Positions 1 through 5,259 of a stretch of 7,486 nt of DNA are shown in pieces (the first letter of the stretch is position 1; the number at the start of each line of letters is the position of its first letter). The notes under the pieces are model-generated. The model saw only the letters and a program-made list of their open reading frames with translations. It was not told where the DNA came from and searched no databases. The translations under genes were made by a program, and so were the position numbers. This DNA is from JANPII01 sp031424915. Lineage in GTDB: Bacteria; Pseudomonadota; Alphaproteobacteria; Rickettsiales; Midichloriaceae. The stretch lies in the NCBI GenBank assembly GCA_031424915.1, contig JANPII010000066.1:1-7486 (forward strand). The letters are read 5' to 3'.

Positions 1-915
1 AGTGATCCATTTAAATCTGGGCAATTGGGACAAGGAGAGCTATGGACCATAGATGATCCTAAAGCTACTTATGCCCCGCCTGAGGAGGGACTGTTTGCGG
101 GTTTAACGAGTGGCTTAAGTAAGCTATGGGAGAGCAAGACATCTGAAGTAGATAACCAGAAAGCCATAGTAAACAATCCTCCTGCACCTTTATGGTCCGC
201 CTCAGAGGCAAGTGTGCGTGATAACTTTAATGAGCTAGCAAGTATATGCTCTAATCGTGATAAAAGATTGGAAGCGTTTGCGCCAGATAGCACAATAGTT
301 ATTACTGAGGTTGATGGGGATAACAACATAAGCAAAGATGTATGTAGTGAACGAGAGCAAATAATACGCATAGCGCGTGCTGCAGTTGGAGCATACCTCG
401 ATATTGCTAAGGCGCGAGAACAGATTCCAGGCAATTCATGGTGGTCATCTTTTATTTCTAGCACAAAGCAGGAAGTCGCAGAGGTTCCTACCAAAGTGGT
501 GGTAGAAGAGCCTTCACCTTTGTTTCCACAGCATTTATCGTTCTCATTACAAAAAGAGCTAGAAGCAAGGCTAGCTTGTATTGGGGATCCAGAGCGATTA
601 GACCAATGTGATAAATTAAAGGTAGTCTTTCTCTCTACTATGCAAGAAGACCACCGCCTGCCTAGTACCCAGGAATTTGGAGAATTTAAATCAATGAGTA
701 TTGGTGAAATTGCGGATGTTAATGAATTTTTGCAATCTCATTATTCTAGTCCAGCAGTAGTAGAAGTCATTAGGAAAGTTATAGAAGATGCTATGAGCGT
801 GATTATGAAAACTAGCCCTACTCAGGAGAGGCCAATTCAGCCAGGAGCTTATGAGCAAAGGCTTCTTCAAGAGCGTCAAGTTACATTATTTAGCACTCAA
901 TCTAATTTTTTCTAG
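1..915 (+). CDS. Unrecognised protein, 5' end cut by the window; possible internal duplication
   Basis: The frame is open from base 1 to a TAG stop at 913-915, giving 304 residues. The first possible start inside the window is a TTG at base 25 with no convincing ribosome binding site, so the true start is probably upstream. I do not recognise the family. The protein is acidic and soluble-looking, with no membrane segment. Two stretches resemble each other. One begins P-A-P-L-W (base 181) and the other P-S-P-L-F (base 511); each is preceded by a T/S-rich, K-V-containing linker and followed by a Cys and an R-L-E/D motif at equal spacing. This suggests two diverged copies of a domain of about 110 residues. 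The C-terminus is rich in Gln and Arg and ends in Asn-Phe-Phe. A long, repeat-bearing protein of unknown family could be a secreted or structural protein, but nothing here proves that. The coding call is supported by length and by lack of a better frame. Confidence 0.7.
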   Translation, partial: SDPFKSGQLGQGELWTIDDPKATYAPPEEGLFAGLTSGLSKLWESKTSEVDNQKAIVNNPPAPLWSASEASVRDNFNELASICSNRDKRLEAFAPDSTIVITEVDGDNNISKDVCSEREQIIRIARAAVGAYLDIAKAREQIPGNSWWSSFISSTKQEVAEVPTKVVVEEPSPLFPQHLSFSLQKELEARLACIGDPERLDQCDKLKVVFLSTMQEDHRLPSTQEFGEFKSMSIGEIADVNEFLQSHYSSPAVVEVIRKVIEDAMSVIMKTSPTQERPIQPGAYEQRLLQERQVTLFSTQSNFF

Positions 916-964
916 GCTTTTTAGCGTGGTTTGCCCGATTGGTACCCTAACTTTCAGCTTGCTA

Positions 965-1115
965 ATACCAAGTCTAGGAAATAAGTATACACTTGAAGCC
1001 TTTTTAGTAATTTTAACATACCATTTTCGCGCAAGTATTTGAATACAGGCGGCTCAAATGATATATAAAAATTCCTCAAAAATTCTTGCTGTGCACTTAT
1101 TCCTAGATTTGGTAT
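965..1115. repeat. 151-bp imperfect palindromic element
   Basis: The outer arms are ATACCAAGTCTAGGAAATA (from 965) and, read on the opposite strand from 1115, ATACCAAATCTAGGAATA, followed by AAGT in both; they differ by one substitution and one indel. Similarity continues inward: both arms then read TTTTT, AATTTT, ATA and CATTT in the same order. The exact centre is a GTATT-TG-AATAC hairpin at 1035-1046, so the symmetry spans the whole element. It occupies most of the 297-base gap between the first protein and the AbrB-type gene; I see no gene in that gap. The architecture resembles Rickettsia palindromic elements and small non-autonomous inverted-repeat elements, but I cannot assign it to a named family. 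No clear target-site duplication is visible at the edges. As RNA it would fold into a long hairpin and could also end transcription of the upstream gene. Confidence 0.75.
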
Positions 1116-1118
1116 AAT
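1110..1118 (+). promoter_or_regulatory. Extended -10 promoter for the AbrB/PIN module
   Basis: The sequence TGG-TATAAT is a consensus -10 hexamer (1113-1118) preceded by the TGn extended -10 motif. A weak -35 match, TGTGCA (1090-1095), lies 17 bases upstream. Transcription would start near 1125, about 88 bases before the AbrB-type start codon. The promoter straddles the right edge of the palindromic element, whose last bases are TTGGTAT. Confidence 0.5.
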
Positions 1119-1176
1119 AGAGGCAGCAAAATTTTTACTTTCTGATTAAGAGTAGGCATAGGCGCCATAATGTGCT

Positions 1177-1205
1177 ATAAGTAAAAGTAATGACATAAGT
1201 AAAAG
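1177..1205 (+). promoter_or_regulatory. Direct repeats upstream of the antitoxin gene, possible operator
   Basis: ATAAGTAAAAG occurs twice, at 1177-1187 and 1195-1205, with an 18-base period. The inverse of its core, TTTTACTT, occurs at 1133-1140. The repeats lie between the likely transcription start and the AbrB-type start codon at 1213. AbrB/MazE antitoxins commonly repress their own operon through repeated sites, so an operator role is plausible. This is inferred from position only; the second copy also runs into the weak ribosome binding region. Confidence 0.35.
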
Positions 1206-1212
1206 AGTTGGC

Positions 1213-1506
1213 ATGGAAACATTAAAGACCCAAATAGACAAGCATGGTAGAGTTGTCATCCCTGCAGCTATGAGGCACGCTATGCGGCTGCAGGCAGGTG
1301 ATACTGTAGTCCTTAGCATGAAAGATCATGAAATTAGCGTTAGGCCGCCTATGTCTGAGGTAATCCAAGAAGCACAAAAATTAGTACGACGCTACATAAA
1401 GACCGAAGGCTCATTAGTAGAAGAGTTTATAAAAATGCGACGCGACGAAGCAAAACTAGAAGATAAGGTGCAACAAAAGCAAGAAGACGTAAGGACCAAT
1501 GGATAA
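1213..1506 (+). CDS. AbrB/MazE-type (SpoVT-AbrB fold) antitoxin
   Basis: This 97-residue protein has the swapped-hairpin DNA-binding domain at residues 3-46. It carries the family signature: a K-x-G-R-V-V-I-P-A-A-M-R core, then G-D-T-V-V-L and a final E-I-S-V-R-P strand. The charged C-terminal tail (about 48-97, rich in Lys, Glu and Arg) is the usual toxin-binding part. The ATG at 1213 is chosen because the conserved domain starts right after it; the ribosome binding site (AAGAG at 1203-1207) is weak. The last eight bases overlap the PIN-toxin start (ATGGATAA), typical of a co-translated type II toxin-antitoxin pair. The antitoxin frame is intact although the toxin frame is broken. It would neutralise a cognate PIN RNase and repress its own promoter. 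Function as an antitoxin is inferred from fold and context; it could now act only as a DNA-binding protein. Confidence 0.85.
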   Translation: METLKTQIDKHGRVVIPAAMRHAMRLQAGDTVVLSMKDHEISVRPPMSEVIQEAQKLVRRYIKTEGSLVEEFIKMRRDEAKLEDKVQQKQEDVRTNG

Positions 1507-1906
1507 AGTTATTTTTGATGCCTCAGTTGTTATCGCTCTTTTAGAACATGAGGCAAACACAGATATTTCGTTAATTGAGCAACTTCTGCCCTATTCTATA
1601 GTTTCAACCGTAAACGTGTTAGAGGTGGCACAATTCTTATTTAAGAAGGGCATGCCTATGGATAAAGTCTGGCAGTTGCTTCGTGAGTTATTACCTGAAA
1701 TATATGTTTTATCATTGGAAGGGGCTTATAGTGCTGCTGAATTAATTAGTTTCTCCTAAAAATATAATCTATCTTTGGGGGATAGAGCTTGTTTGTCTTT
1801 AGGTATGTCTCTAGGGTGCCCTGTATACACTACAGACAGAGTGTGGTGCAATCTACCTATAAAGGAACTACATGTGGAGATCGTGCGGGTAAAACACGAA
1901 GCTTAA
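1499..1906 (+). pseudogene. PIN-domain (VapC-like) toxin interrupted by an in-frame TAA
   Basis: From the ATG at 1499 the frame reads 86 residues to a TAA at 1757-1759, then continues in the same frame for 48 more residues to a TAA at 1904-1906. Joined, the 135-codon frame is a normal-length PIN-domain RNase. The first part has the N-terminal F-D-A-S-V-V-I-A-L-L strand with Asp7 and the N-V-L-E segment with Glu42. The second part has L-S-L-G-D-R-A-C-L (Asp95) and Y-T-T-D-R-V-W (Asp113). PIN enzymes need these acidic residues to bind metal, so the stop removes half of the active site. Codon 87 is one base from Lys, Gln or Glu codons, so a single substitution explains the lesion. The downstream half has not yet gained other stops, suggesting recent loss. 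It overlaps the antitoxin gene by eight bases. Its end faces the end of tolA, 40 bases away. Confidence 0.85.
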
Positions 1907-1946
1907 CAATCTGCCAACCGTCAGTTCAAATCTTGACTTCTACACT

Positions 1947-2783
1947 TCAATAAATCATTCCGCTGGAATCGAAGACGAACTCTATTTCTTTCCAGGAATT
2001 ATATTTGTCTTTAGGCAGGCTTTTCAGTGGAGATGATATTTTCACTGCTCGTACCGCGCTGTCAATAAATGCCTGGTGGTAAGGTGAAGCCGCCTTGCCC
2101 TTATCAGGTCTCACTTCCAGTACATTACCTTCCATATCCAGTTTAATATAAAGAGTGGTTTGCATACCCATATTATTGGCCCCACTGAAGGCAGCAGTAT
2201 TCCAAGCTTTCTGGACTTGAGAACGGATGGCATCAATCTCACTGATCGACATAGGCATAGTGTCGTTATATGACTTATTAGTTTGGGCTTGGAGGCTTTT
2301 GGATATCTCACTGGCCTCTTTTTTCTTATCTTTTTTTGCAGCCTGAGCTTCCATGTTCTTTAGAAATGACTTGCTAAAGATGTCCTTTTCTTTTACTACC
2401 TTCTGATCCTTAGCAGGTTTTTTCTCTTCCTTCTTATCCATTTTTTTAGGGTCTGATTGAGGCTTAGCCTTGGCTTCTGGCTCTTTCTTTTTGTCTGGTA
2501 ATGGCTCAACCTTCTCCTCTGCAGGTTTCTCCTCACTTTTAGGTTGGGGAGGGTTTGGTTGTACTGCTACAGGCTTATCTTCTGGAGCACTAGCTTCCTG
2601 GGTTTCCTGCTTCTTTTGCTCTGCTTTTTGCGCTTTGATATTAGTCAGTTCAGATACTGTAACTACATCCATAACAATGGCGTATTCTCGATTTACATCG
2701 CGTTGCCAAGAAGGTATGCCAAAATATAGCACTGCCCCTATGGACACATGCAATAGTAGCGAATAAAATACAAAACGTAGCAT
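1947..2783 (-). CDS. tolA: Tol-Pal envelope protein TolA
   Basis: TolA links the inner-membrane TolQ-TolR motor to the outer membrane during constriction. The 278 residues show the three-domain layout. An N-terminal membrane anchor spans about 3-24 and contains S8-x3-H12, matching the Ser-x3-His motif through which E. coli TolA contacts TolQR. A long periplasmic stalk rich in Lys, Glu, Pro and Ala covers about 50-170. A C-terminal domain (about 178-278) includes I-x-S-Q-V-Q-K-A-W and the L-x-M-E-G-N-V-L-E-V strand typical of TolA domain III. A TTG seven codons upstream would overlap tolR and has a Shine-Dalgarno-like AGAGG touching the start codon itself, so I chose the ATG at 2783, four bases after the tolR stop. 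It is the last gene of tolQRA. TolB, its usual next neighbour, is absent; instead the broken toxin gene converges on it. The stalk is short for the family. Confidence 0.92.
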   Translation of the reverse strand: MLRFVFYSLLLHVSIGAVLYFGIPSWQRDVNREYAIVMDVVTVSELTNIKAQKAEQKKQETQEASAPEDKPVAVQPNPPQPKSEEKPAEEKVEPLPDKKKEPEAKAKPQSDPKKMDKKEEKKPAKDQKVVKEKDIFSKSFLKNMEAQAAKKDKKKEASEISKSLQAQTNKSYNDTMPMSISEIDAIRSQVQKAWNTAAFSGANNMGMQTTLYIKLDMEGNVLEVRPDKGKAASPYHQAFIDSAVRAVKISSPLKSLPKDKYNSWKEIEFVFDSSGMIY

Positions 2784-2787
2784 AATA

Positions 2788-3228
2788 TTATTTGCCTGTA
2801 GCAACCTCTGTTACTAAGGCGACGTTAGTATAGCCAGCTTCACGCAGCGCGCCAAATACATTCATTACTCGACCATAGTTTATCCCTTGATCGCCACGGA
2901 TAAAGATGCGAGTGTCATATTTCTCTGCTAAAATAGCTTTCAATTTGATTGGCAATTCTGTCAGCTCAATGTGCGTGTCCTGTATATACACCTGCCCTTG
3001 ACGGTCAATAGAAATGGCAAGCGGCTCATCTTGGCCGGCAAGGGGTGCTGTCCTAGTCTTAGGTAGCTCCACCTGTACTCCTGAGACCAGCATTGGGGAA
3101 GTGACCATGAAGATAACGAGCAGTACTAACATAACATCTACAAACGGTGTGACGTTAATTTCGCTGTTTATGTGGCGAGCACTGCGCCTGGATAAACTAT
3201 TATTTTGATTGTGTAATTTAAGGGCCAT
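2788..3228 (-). CDS. tolR: TolR, biopolymer transport protein of the ExbD/TolR family
   Basis: TolR is a single-pass inner-membrane protein that forms the proton-conducting motor with TolQ and drives TolA. The 146 residues begin with a short basic cytoplasmic tail, then the family signature E-I-N-V-T-P-F-V-D-V-M-L-V-L-L-V-I-F-M-V at about 23-42. Asp31 in this membrane segment is the proton-carrying residue of the family. The periplasmic domain follows, with V-x-L-P-K, the I-x-I-x-x-x-G-x-V-Y strand and the I-R-G-D-x-x-x-x-Y-G-x-V-M motif near the C-terminus. The start ATG has a good ribosome binding site, AGGT, seven to eight bases upstream, which overlaps the tolQ stop region. The tolQ stop lies seven bases upstream and the tolA start four bases downstream, so the three genes are one operon. 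ExbD is the paralogous alternative, but the TolA partner makes TolR the better name. Confidence 0.93.
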   Translation of the reverse strand: MALKLHNQNNSLSRRSARHINSEINVTPFVDVMLVLLVIFMVTSPMLVSGVQVELPKTRTAPLAGQDEPLAISIDRQGQVYIQDTHIELTELPIKLKAILAEKYDTRIFIRGDQGINYGRVMNVFGALREAGYTNVALVTEVATGK

Positions 3229-3235
3229 AGTCTAC

Positions 3236-4036
3236 CTATTTATCTAACTCACGCAAAATCATATTACTCAATTCTATTGAAAAATCGTGCACTTGATTAT
3301 TTATTTTGTTCACTTCGGCAGCGAATTTATTATAAAAAATTACAGCAGGGATAGCTGCCATTAATCCTAAAGCTGTAGCAAGCAGTGCCTCAGCAATACC
3401 AGGTGCAACAACAGCTAAGGTTGTGTTTTTTGATGCAGCAATAGATTGAAAGCTAACCATAATCCCCCATACTGTCCCAAAAAGGCCAATGAATGGCGCA
3501 CTAGAGCCTACAGTCGCTAAGAAATTGAGGTTGCGTTCAATAAGGTCCATAGCCTTATTAGCTGATACTTGCATAGCTTGGCGCACACGTTCTGAGGCAG
3601 TAGCATGCCCTGTAGCGGTGCCTGAAATATTGTGTACCTGCAATTCATCTAGTGCCGCAGTAAAAACCATTGCCATGGGATGATCTTCCTTACCCTTGAG
3701 TTGCTTAAATAGGCGATCAAAAGACACGCCAGTCCAAAATTCTTTTTCAAACGCTGCCATTTTACGGCGTATAGTACGGAATGAAATCAGCTTTTCAAAA
3801 ATAATAGCCCAGCTCCATATTGATGCTATCATCAACATAACCATTACCAATTTTACTACCATATCGGCTTGTAGGAATAAATGTATAAATGACATGCCGT
3901 CTGCAGCATGCTGAGAATTTTGCGTCACTCCATTGATTGCACCTCCTTCTACCCCAGTAATTGGGGCCGCTGCCACTTGTTCTGCCGCATACACCACTGT
4001 TGCGCCAAATATTTCTAATAAGCCAGAAAATAACAT
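3236..4036 (-). CDS. tolQ: TolQ, proton-channel component of the Tol-Pal motor
   Basis: TolQ forms the pentameric inner-membrane channel around TolR. In the 266-residue protein, three membrane segments lie at about 59-79, 172-195 and 208-235. The cytoplasmic loop between the first two carries the typical S-W-A-I-I-F-E-K-L start. Family motifs are G-L-F-G-T-V-W-G-I-M (184-193) and A-P-G-I-A-E-A-L-L-A-T-A-L-G-L (211-225); Thr188 and Thr221 match the conserved channel threonines. A GTG four codons upstream (4048) is possible, but it overlaps the Shine-Dalgarno GGAG, which sits six bases before the ATG at 4036; the ATG is therefore preferred. The roughly 48 residues before the first conserved segment are longer than usual and begin with a weakly hydrophobic, Ala-ending stretch resembling a signal sequence. 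It is the first gene of tolQRA, and its promoter must lie in or beyond the toxin remnant just upstream. Confidence 0.93.
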   Translation of the reverse strand: MLFSGLLEIFGATVVYAAEQVAAAPITGVEGGAINGVTQNSQHAADGMSFIHLFLQADMVVKLVMVMLMIASIWSWAIIFEKLISFRTIRRKMAAFEKEFWTGVSFDRLFKQLKGKEDHPMAMVFTAALDELQVHNISGTATGHATASERVRQAMQVSANKAMDLIERNLNFLATVGSSAPFIGLFGTVWGIMVSFQSIAASKNTTLAVVAPGIAEALLATALGLMAAIPAVIFYNKFAAEVNKINNQVHDFSIELSNMILRELDK

Positions 4037-4054
4037 ATGAATCTCCACTAAGTT

Positions 4055-4081
4055 ATACGCGTATGTCCATATACAACATAC
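4055..4081 (-). promoter_or_regulatory. Dyad sequences upstream of tolQ, possible regulatory site
   Basis: A perfect 10-bp palindrome ATACGCGTAT (4055-4064) lies 18 bases before the tolQ start. It partly overlaps a second inverted repeat, GTATGT (4061-4066) with ACATAC (4076-4081). On the minus strand a TATAAC that could serve as a -10 overlaps the palindrome, but I find no matching -35. The dyads are certain; their role in tolQRA control is a guess. Confidence 0.25.
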
Positions 4082-4182
4082 TACAATACGCCACGCGACA
4101 GATTACCATTTTGTATGCTTTCTAACAAGATAGAAGTTTGCCATAATGAAAATTCCTAAGTAGTATGAAGCAAATATCTCAT
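4081..4182 (-). pseudogene. Remnant of a PIN-domain toxin behind the Phd antitoxin
   Basis: The antitoxin stop codon overlaps an ATG (ATGA, 4182-4179), the usual junction of a Phd-toxin pair. Reading on gives M-R-Y-L-L-H-T-T and then TAG at 4158-4156. VapC toxins of this kind typically begin M-x-Y-L-L-D-T-H, so the start matches but the catalytic Asp has become His. In the same frame past the TAG comes E-F-S-L-W-Q-T-S-I-L-L-E-S-I-Q-N-G-N-L before another TAG at 4083-4081. This resembles the S-x-W-E-x-x-x-L helix in the middle of such toxins, which would imply that the stretch between was deleted. The N-terminal match is fairly convincing; the inner match is tentative. The remnant occupies the space in which tolQ's promoter would be expected. 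Confidence 0.5.
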
Positions 4183-4406
4183 TCAAAATAACTTCTAAAC
4201 TTATCTGGTAGTTCATCAAAATCTGAGCTGATTTTTACTTTCCCTTTCCACAGTCCTAATATTCTTTTATTAGGTTTCTGGTATGCAGTTAACTGAGCTA
4301 TAGGTTCTCCATTCTTACATATTACTATGGTTTCAGATGATGCCTGTAGTTGGCTCAAGTATTTAGAAAGATTAGTCTTTGCATCATGAATATTAATAAA
4401 TTGCAT
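4179..4406 (-). CDS. Phd/YefM-family antitoxin, orphan
   Basis: This 75-residue protein has the Phd/YefM DNA-binding fold at about 1-50. Signature residues are I-H-D-A-K-T-N-L-S-K-Y-L near the N-terminus, then I-V-I-C-K-N-G-E-P-I-A-Q-L. The C-terminal I-L-G-L-W-K-G-K-V, followed by D-F-D-E-L-P-D-K-F, is the toxin-masking tail seen in members paired with PIN-domain toxins. The full length and clean frame suggest it is still made. Its stop overlaps the start of a toxin remnant, so it has lost its partner. In the intact family the antitoxin blocks the toxin and represses the shared promoter; here only the repressor role could remain. The start ATG has a weak GGCGGG ribosome site about six bases upstream. 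It lies 142 bases upstream of tolQ on the same strand, so read-through into tolQRA is possible. Confidence 0.88.
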   Translation of the reverse strand: MQFINIHDAKTNLSKYLSQLQASSETIVICKNGEPIAQLTAYQKPNKRILGLWKGKVKISSDFDELPDKFRSYFE

Positions 4407-4429
4407 AATTAACCCGCCATTTGATGAAT

Positions 4430-4457
4430 GTTGTATGTTAGCTTAGCTTTGTGTCAC
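4430..4457 (-). promoter_or_regulatory. Candidate promoter of the Phd-type antitoxin
   Basis: On the minus strand GTGACA (4457-4452, five of six matches to the -35 consensus) is separated by 16 bases from TACAAC (4435-4430, four of six matches to the -10). Transcription would begin near 4423, leaving a leader of about 17 bases. Members of this antitoxin family usually bind over their own promoter. A weak hairpin, AGTCT-ATA-AGACT (4464-4476), lies just upstream and lacks a U-run. Confidence 0.4.
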
Positions 4458-4504
4458 CTTGAGAGTCTATAAGACTTGATTCTAACGAGCCCGTAATCAT
4501 ATAA

Positions 4505-5026
4505 TTATTTTTTCTTCTTCAAGAATAATATACTCTCGCCGACGCTAAAGCCAAACTTGTGCATGGTAGTGCGGTTTATAATAGTTTGCCCGTCGATTAG
4601 ATACATCCAATCATCCATTTTCAAATCAATCGTAAAATTATTATAGGGTACGCGTAGCACATACTGTGTATTAGCTGCATTACCCTTTTGCTGACCTTGA
4701 GAATAGCCTACGACATCCTCGGTGTTGCCCATAAATAAATGATTATCGAGAAATTCCACAAGCCAGGTGCGCTCAAGTTTTGTTTCGTCATTGAATGTGA
4801 AGTACTCGCGGAGTATGCCACGGTTGTTGCTCCATTCCCCGATAATCAATATATGGAAGCTACGAACTTGCCGACCTCTATAATCAAAAACAGCCCCCCA
4901 ACCCTCTATATCTCCTGTAAAAAAATATTTTAAATCAAGAGCAGGTCTGTTTGATTCATAATAATTTATGTTCTTGCCAGCAAGGCTTGATAAAGATGTG
5001 CTAATTATATCCAAAATCCTTTTCAT
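4505..5026 (-). CDS. DUF3833 family protein, probably envelope-associated
   Basis: The 173 residues match what I recall of the DUF3833 family across the whole length: L-D-L-x-x-F-F-T-G-D-I-E-G-W-G at about 30-44, G-R-Q-V-R-S-F at 51-57, D-V-V-G near 104-107, and the strong C-terminal block D-D-W-M-Y-L-I-D-G-Q-T-I-I-N-R-T with M-x-K-F-G-F (138-160). The biochemical role is unknown; family members are usually predicted lipoproteins. Here the N-terminal hydrophobic stretch is weak and reads L15-A16-G17-K18 where a lipobox Cys would be expected, so lipid anchoring looks lost or the protein is cytoplasmic or periplasmic. The ATG at 5026 is preceded by AGAGG three bases away, rather close but usable. 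The protein ends in a run of four lysines. It stands alone: 98 bases separate it from the antitoxin gene downstream, and it diverges from cydA. Confidence 0.85.
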   Translation of the reverse strand: MKRILDIISTSLSSLAGKNINYYESNRPALDLKYFFTGDIEGWGAVFDYRGRQVRSFHILIIGEWSNNRGILREYFTFNDETKLERTWLVEFLDNHLFMGNTEDVVGYSQGQQKGNAANTQYVLRVPYNNFTIDLKMDDWMYLIDGQTIINRTTMHKFGFSVGESILFLKKKK

Positions 5027-5126
5027 AGGCCTCTATTGTATTAAAGAATCATGCAAATGATCCTAGTCCACTCAAGTTCATTAGTAAAGAAGAAGTATGT
5101 GAAATCTACTAGGACTTCTATAAAAT

Positions 5127-5155
5127 TTTACGTACGCTTTAAATTGATGTATAGC
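5127..5155 (+). promoter_or_regulatory. Candidate cydAB promoter
   Basis: TTTACG (5127-5132) and TATAGC (5150-5155) are separated by 17 bases, each matching four of six consensus positions. The leader to the cydA start would be about 98 bases. The -35 overlaps the adjacent palindromes TAAAATTTTA (5121-5130) and CGTACG (5131-5136). I see no complete FNR-type site (TTGAT-N4-ATCAA). The rest of the 233-base gap between the DUF3833 gene and cydA holds one further inverted pair, TCCTAGT (5061-5067) and ACTAGGA (5108-5114), and no gene I can support. Confidence 0.3.
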
Positions 5156-5259
5156 ATATAGCTGCAAAGCTTAATTTTTTGGAACATTGCTTTTTCCTCT
5201 TGTCTAGGCTAGCTAGTTACTTTAGTATAGTGAGTAAATATTTTTCATTCAGAGGTACT

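Noticed and set aside
69..494. Minus-strand open frame of 141 codons inside the first gene
   Set aside because: It lies entirely opposite the longer plus-strand frame, shows no recognisable motif and has no ribosome site; treated as a shadow.
851..1042. Plus-strand open frame of 63 codons running into the palindrome
   Set aside because: It overlaps the end of the first gene in another frame and is mostly repeat sequence.
1907..1946. Possible bidirectional terminator between the toxin pseudogene and tolA
   Set aside because: Only a weak, bulged AGTTCAA/TTGACT pairing and no flanking T-run.
2470..2766. Plus-strand open frames opposite the tolA stalk
   Set aside because: Shadows produced by the Lys/Glu/Pro-rich coding of TolA; no independent support.
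5040..5165. Possible gene fragment upstream of cydA (peptide F-I-S-K-E-E-V-C-E-I-Y before a stop)
   Set aside because: Short, broken by stops in every frame and not recognisable as any family.
5200..5231. Alternative cydA promoter TTGTCT with TATAGT
   Set aside because: The spacer is 20 bases, longer than usual; the -10 alone is not enough.
5179..5259. Upstream TTG start adding 27 residues to CydA
   Set aside because: No ribosome site, and the conserved protein begins at the ATG at 5260, which has AGAGG in place.
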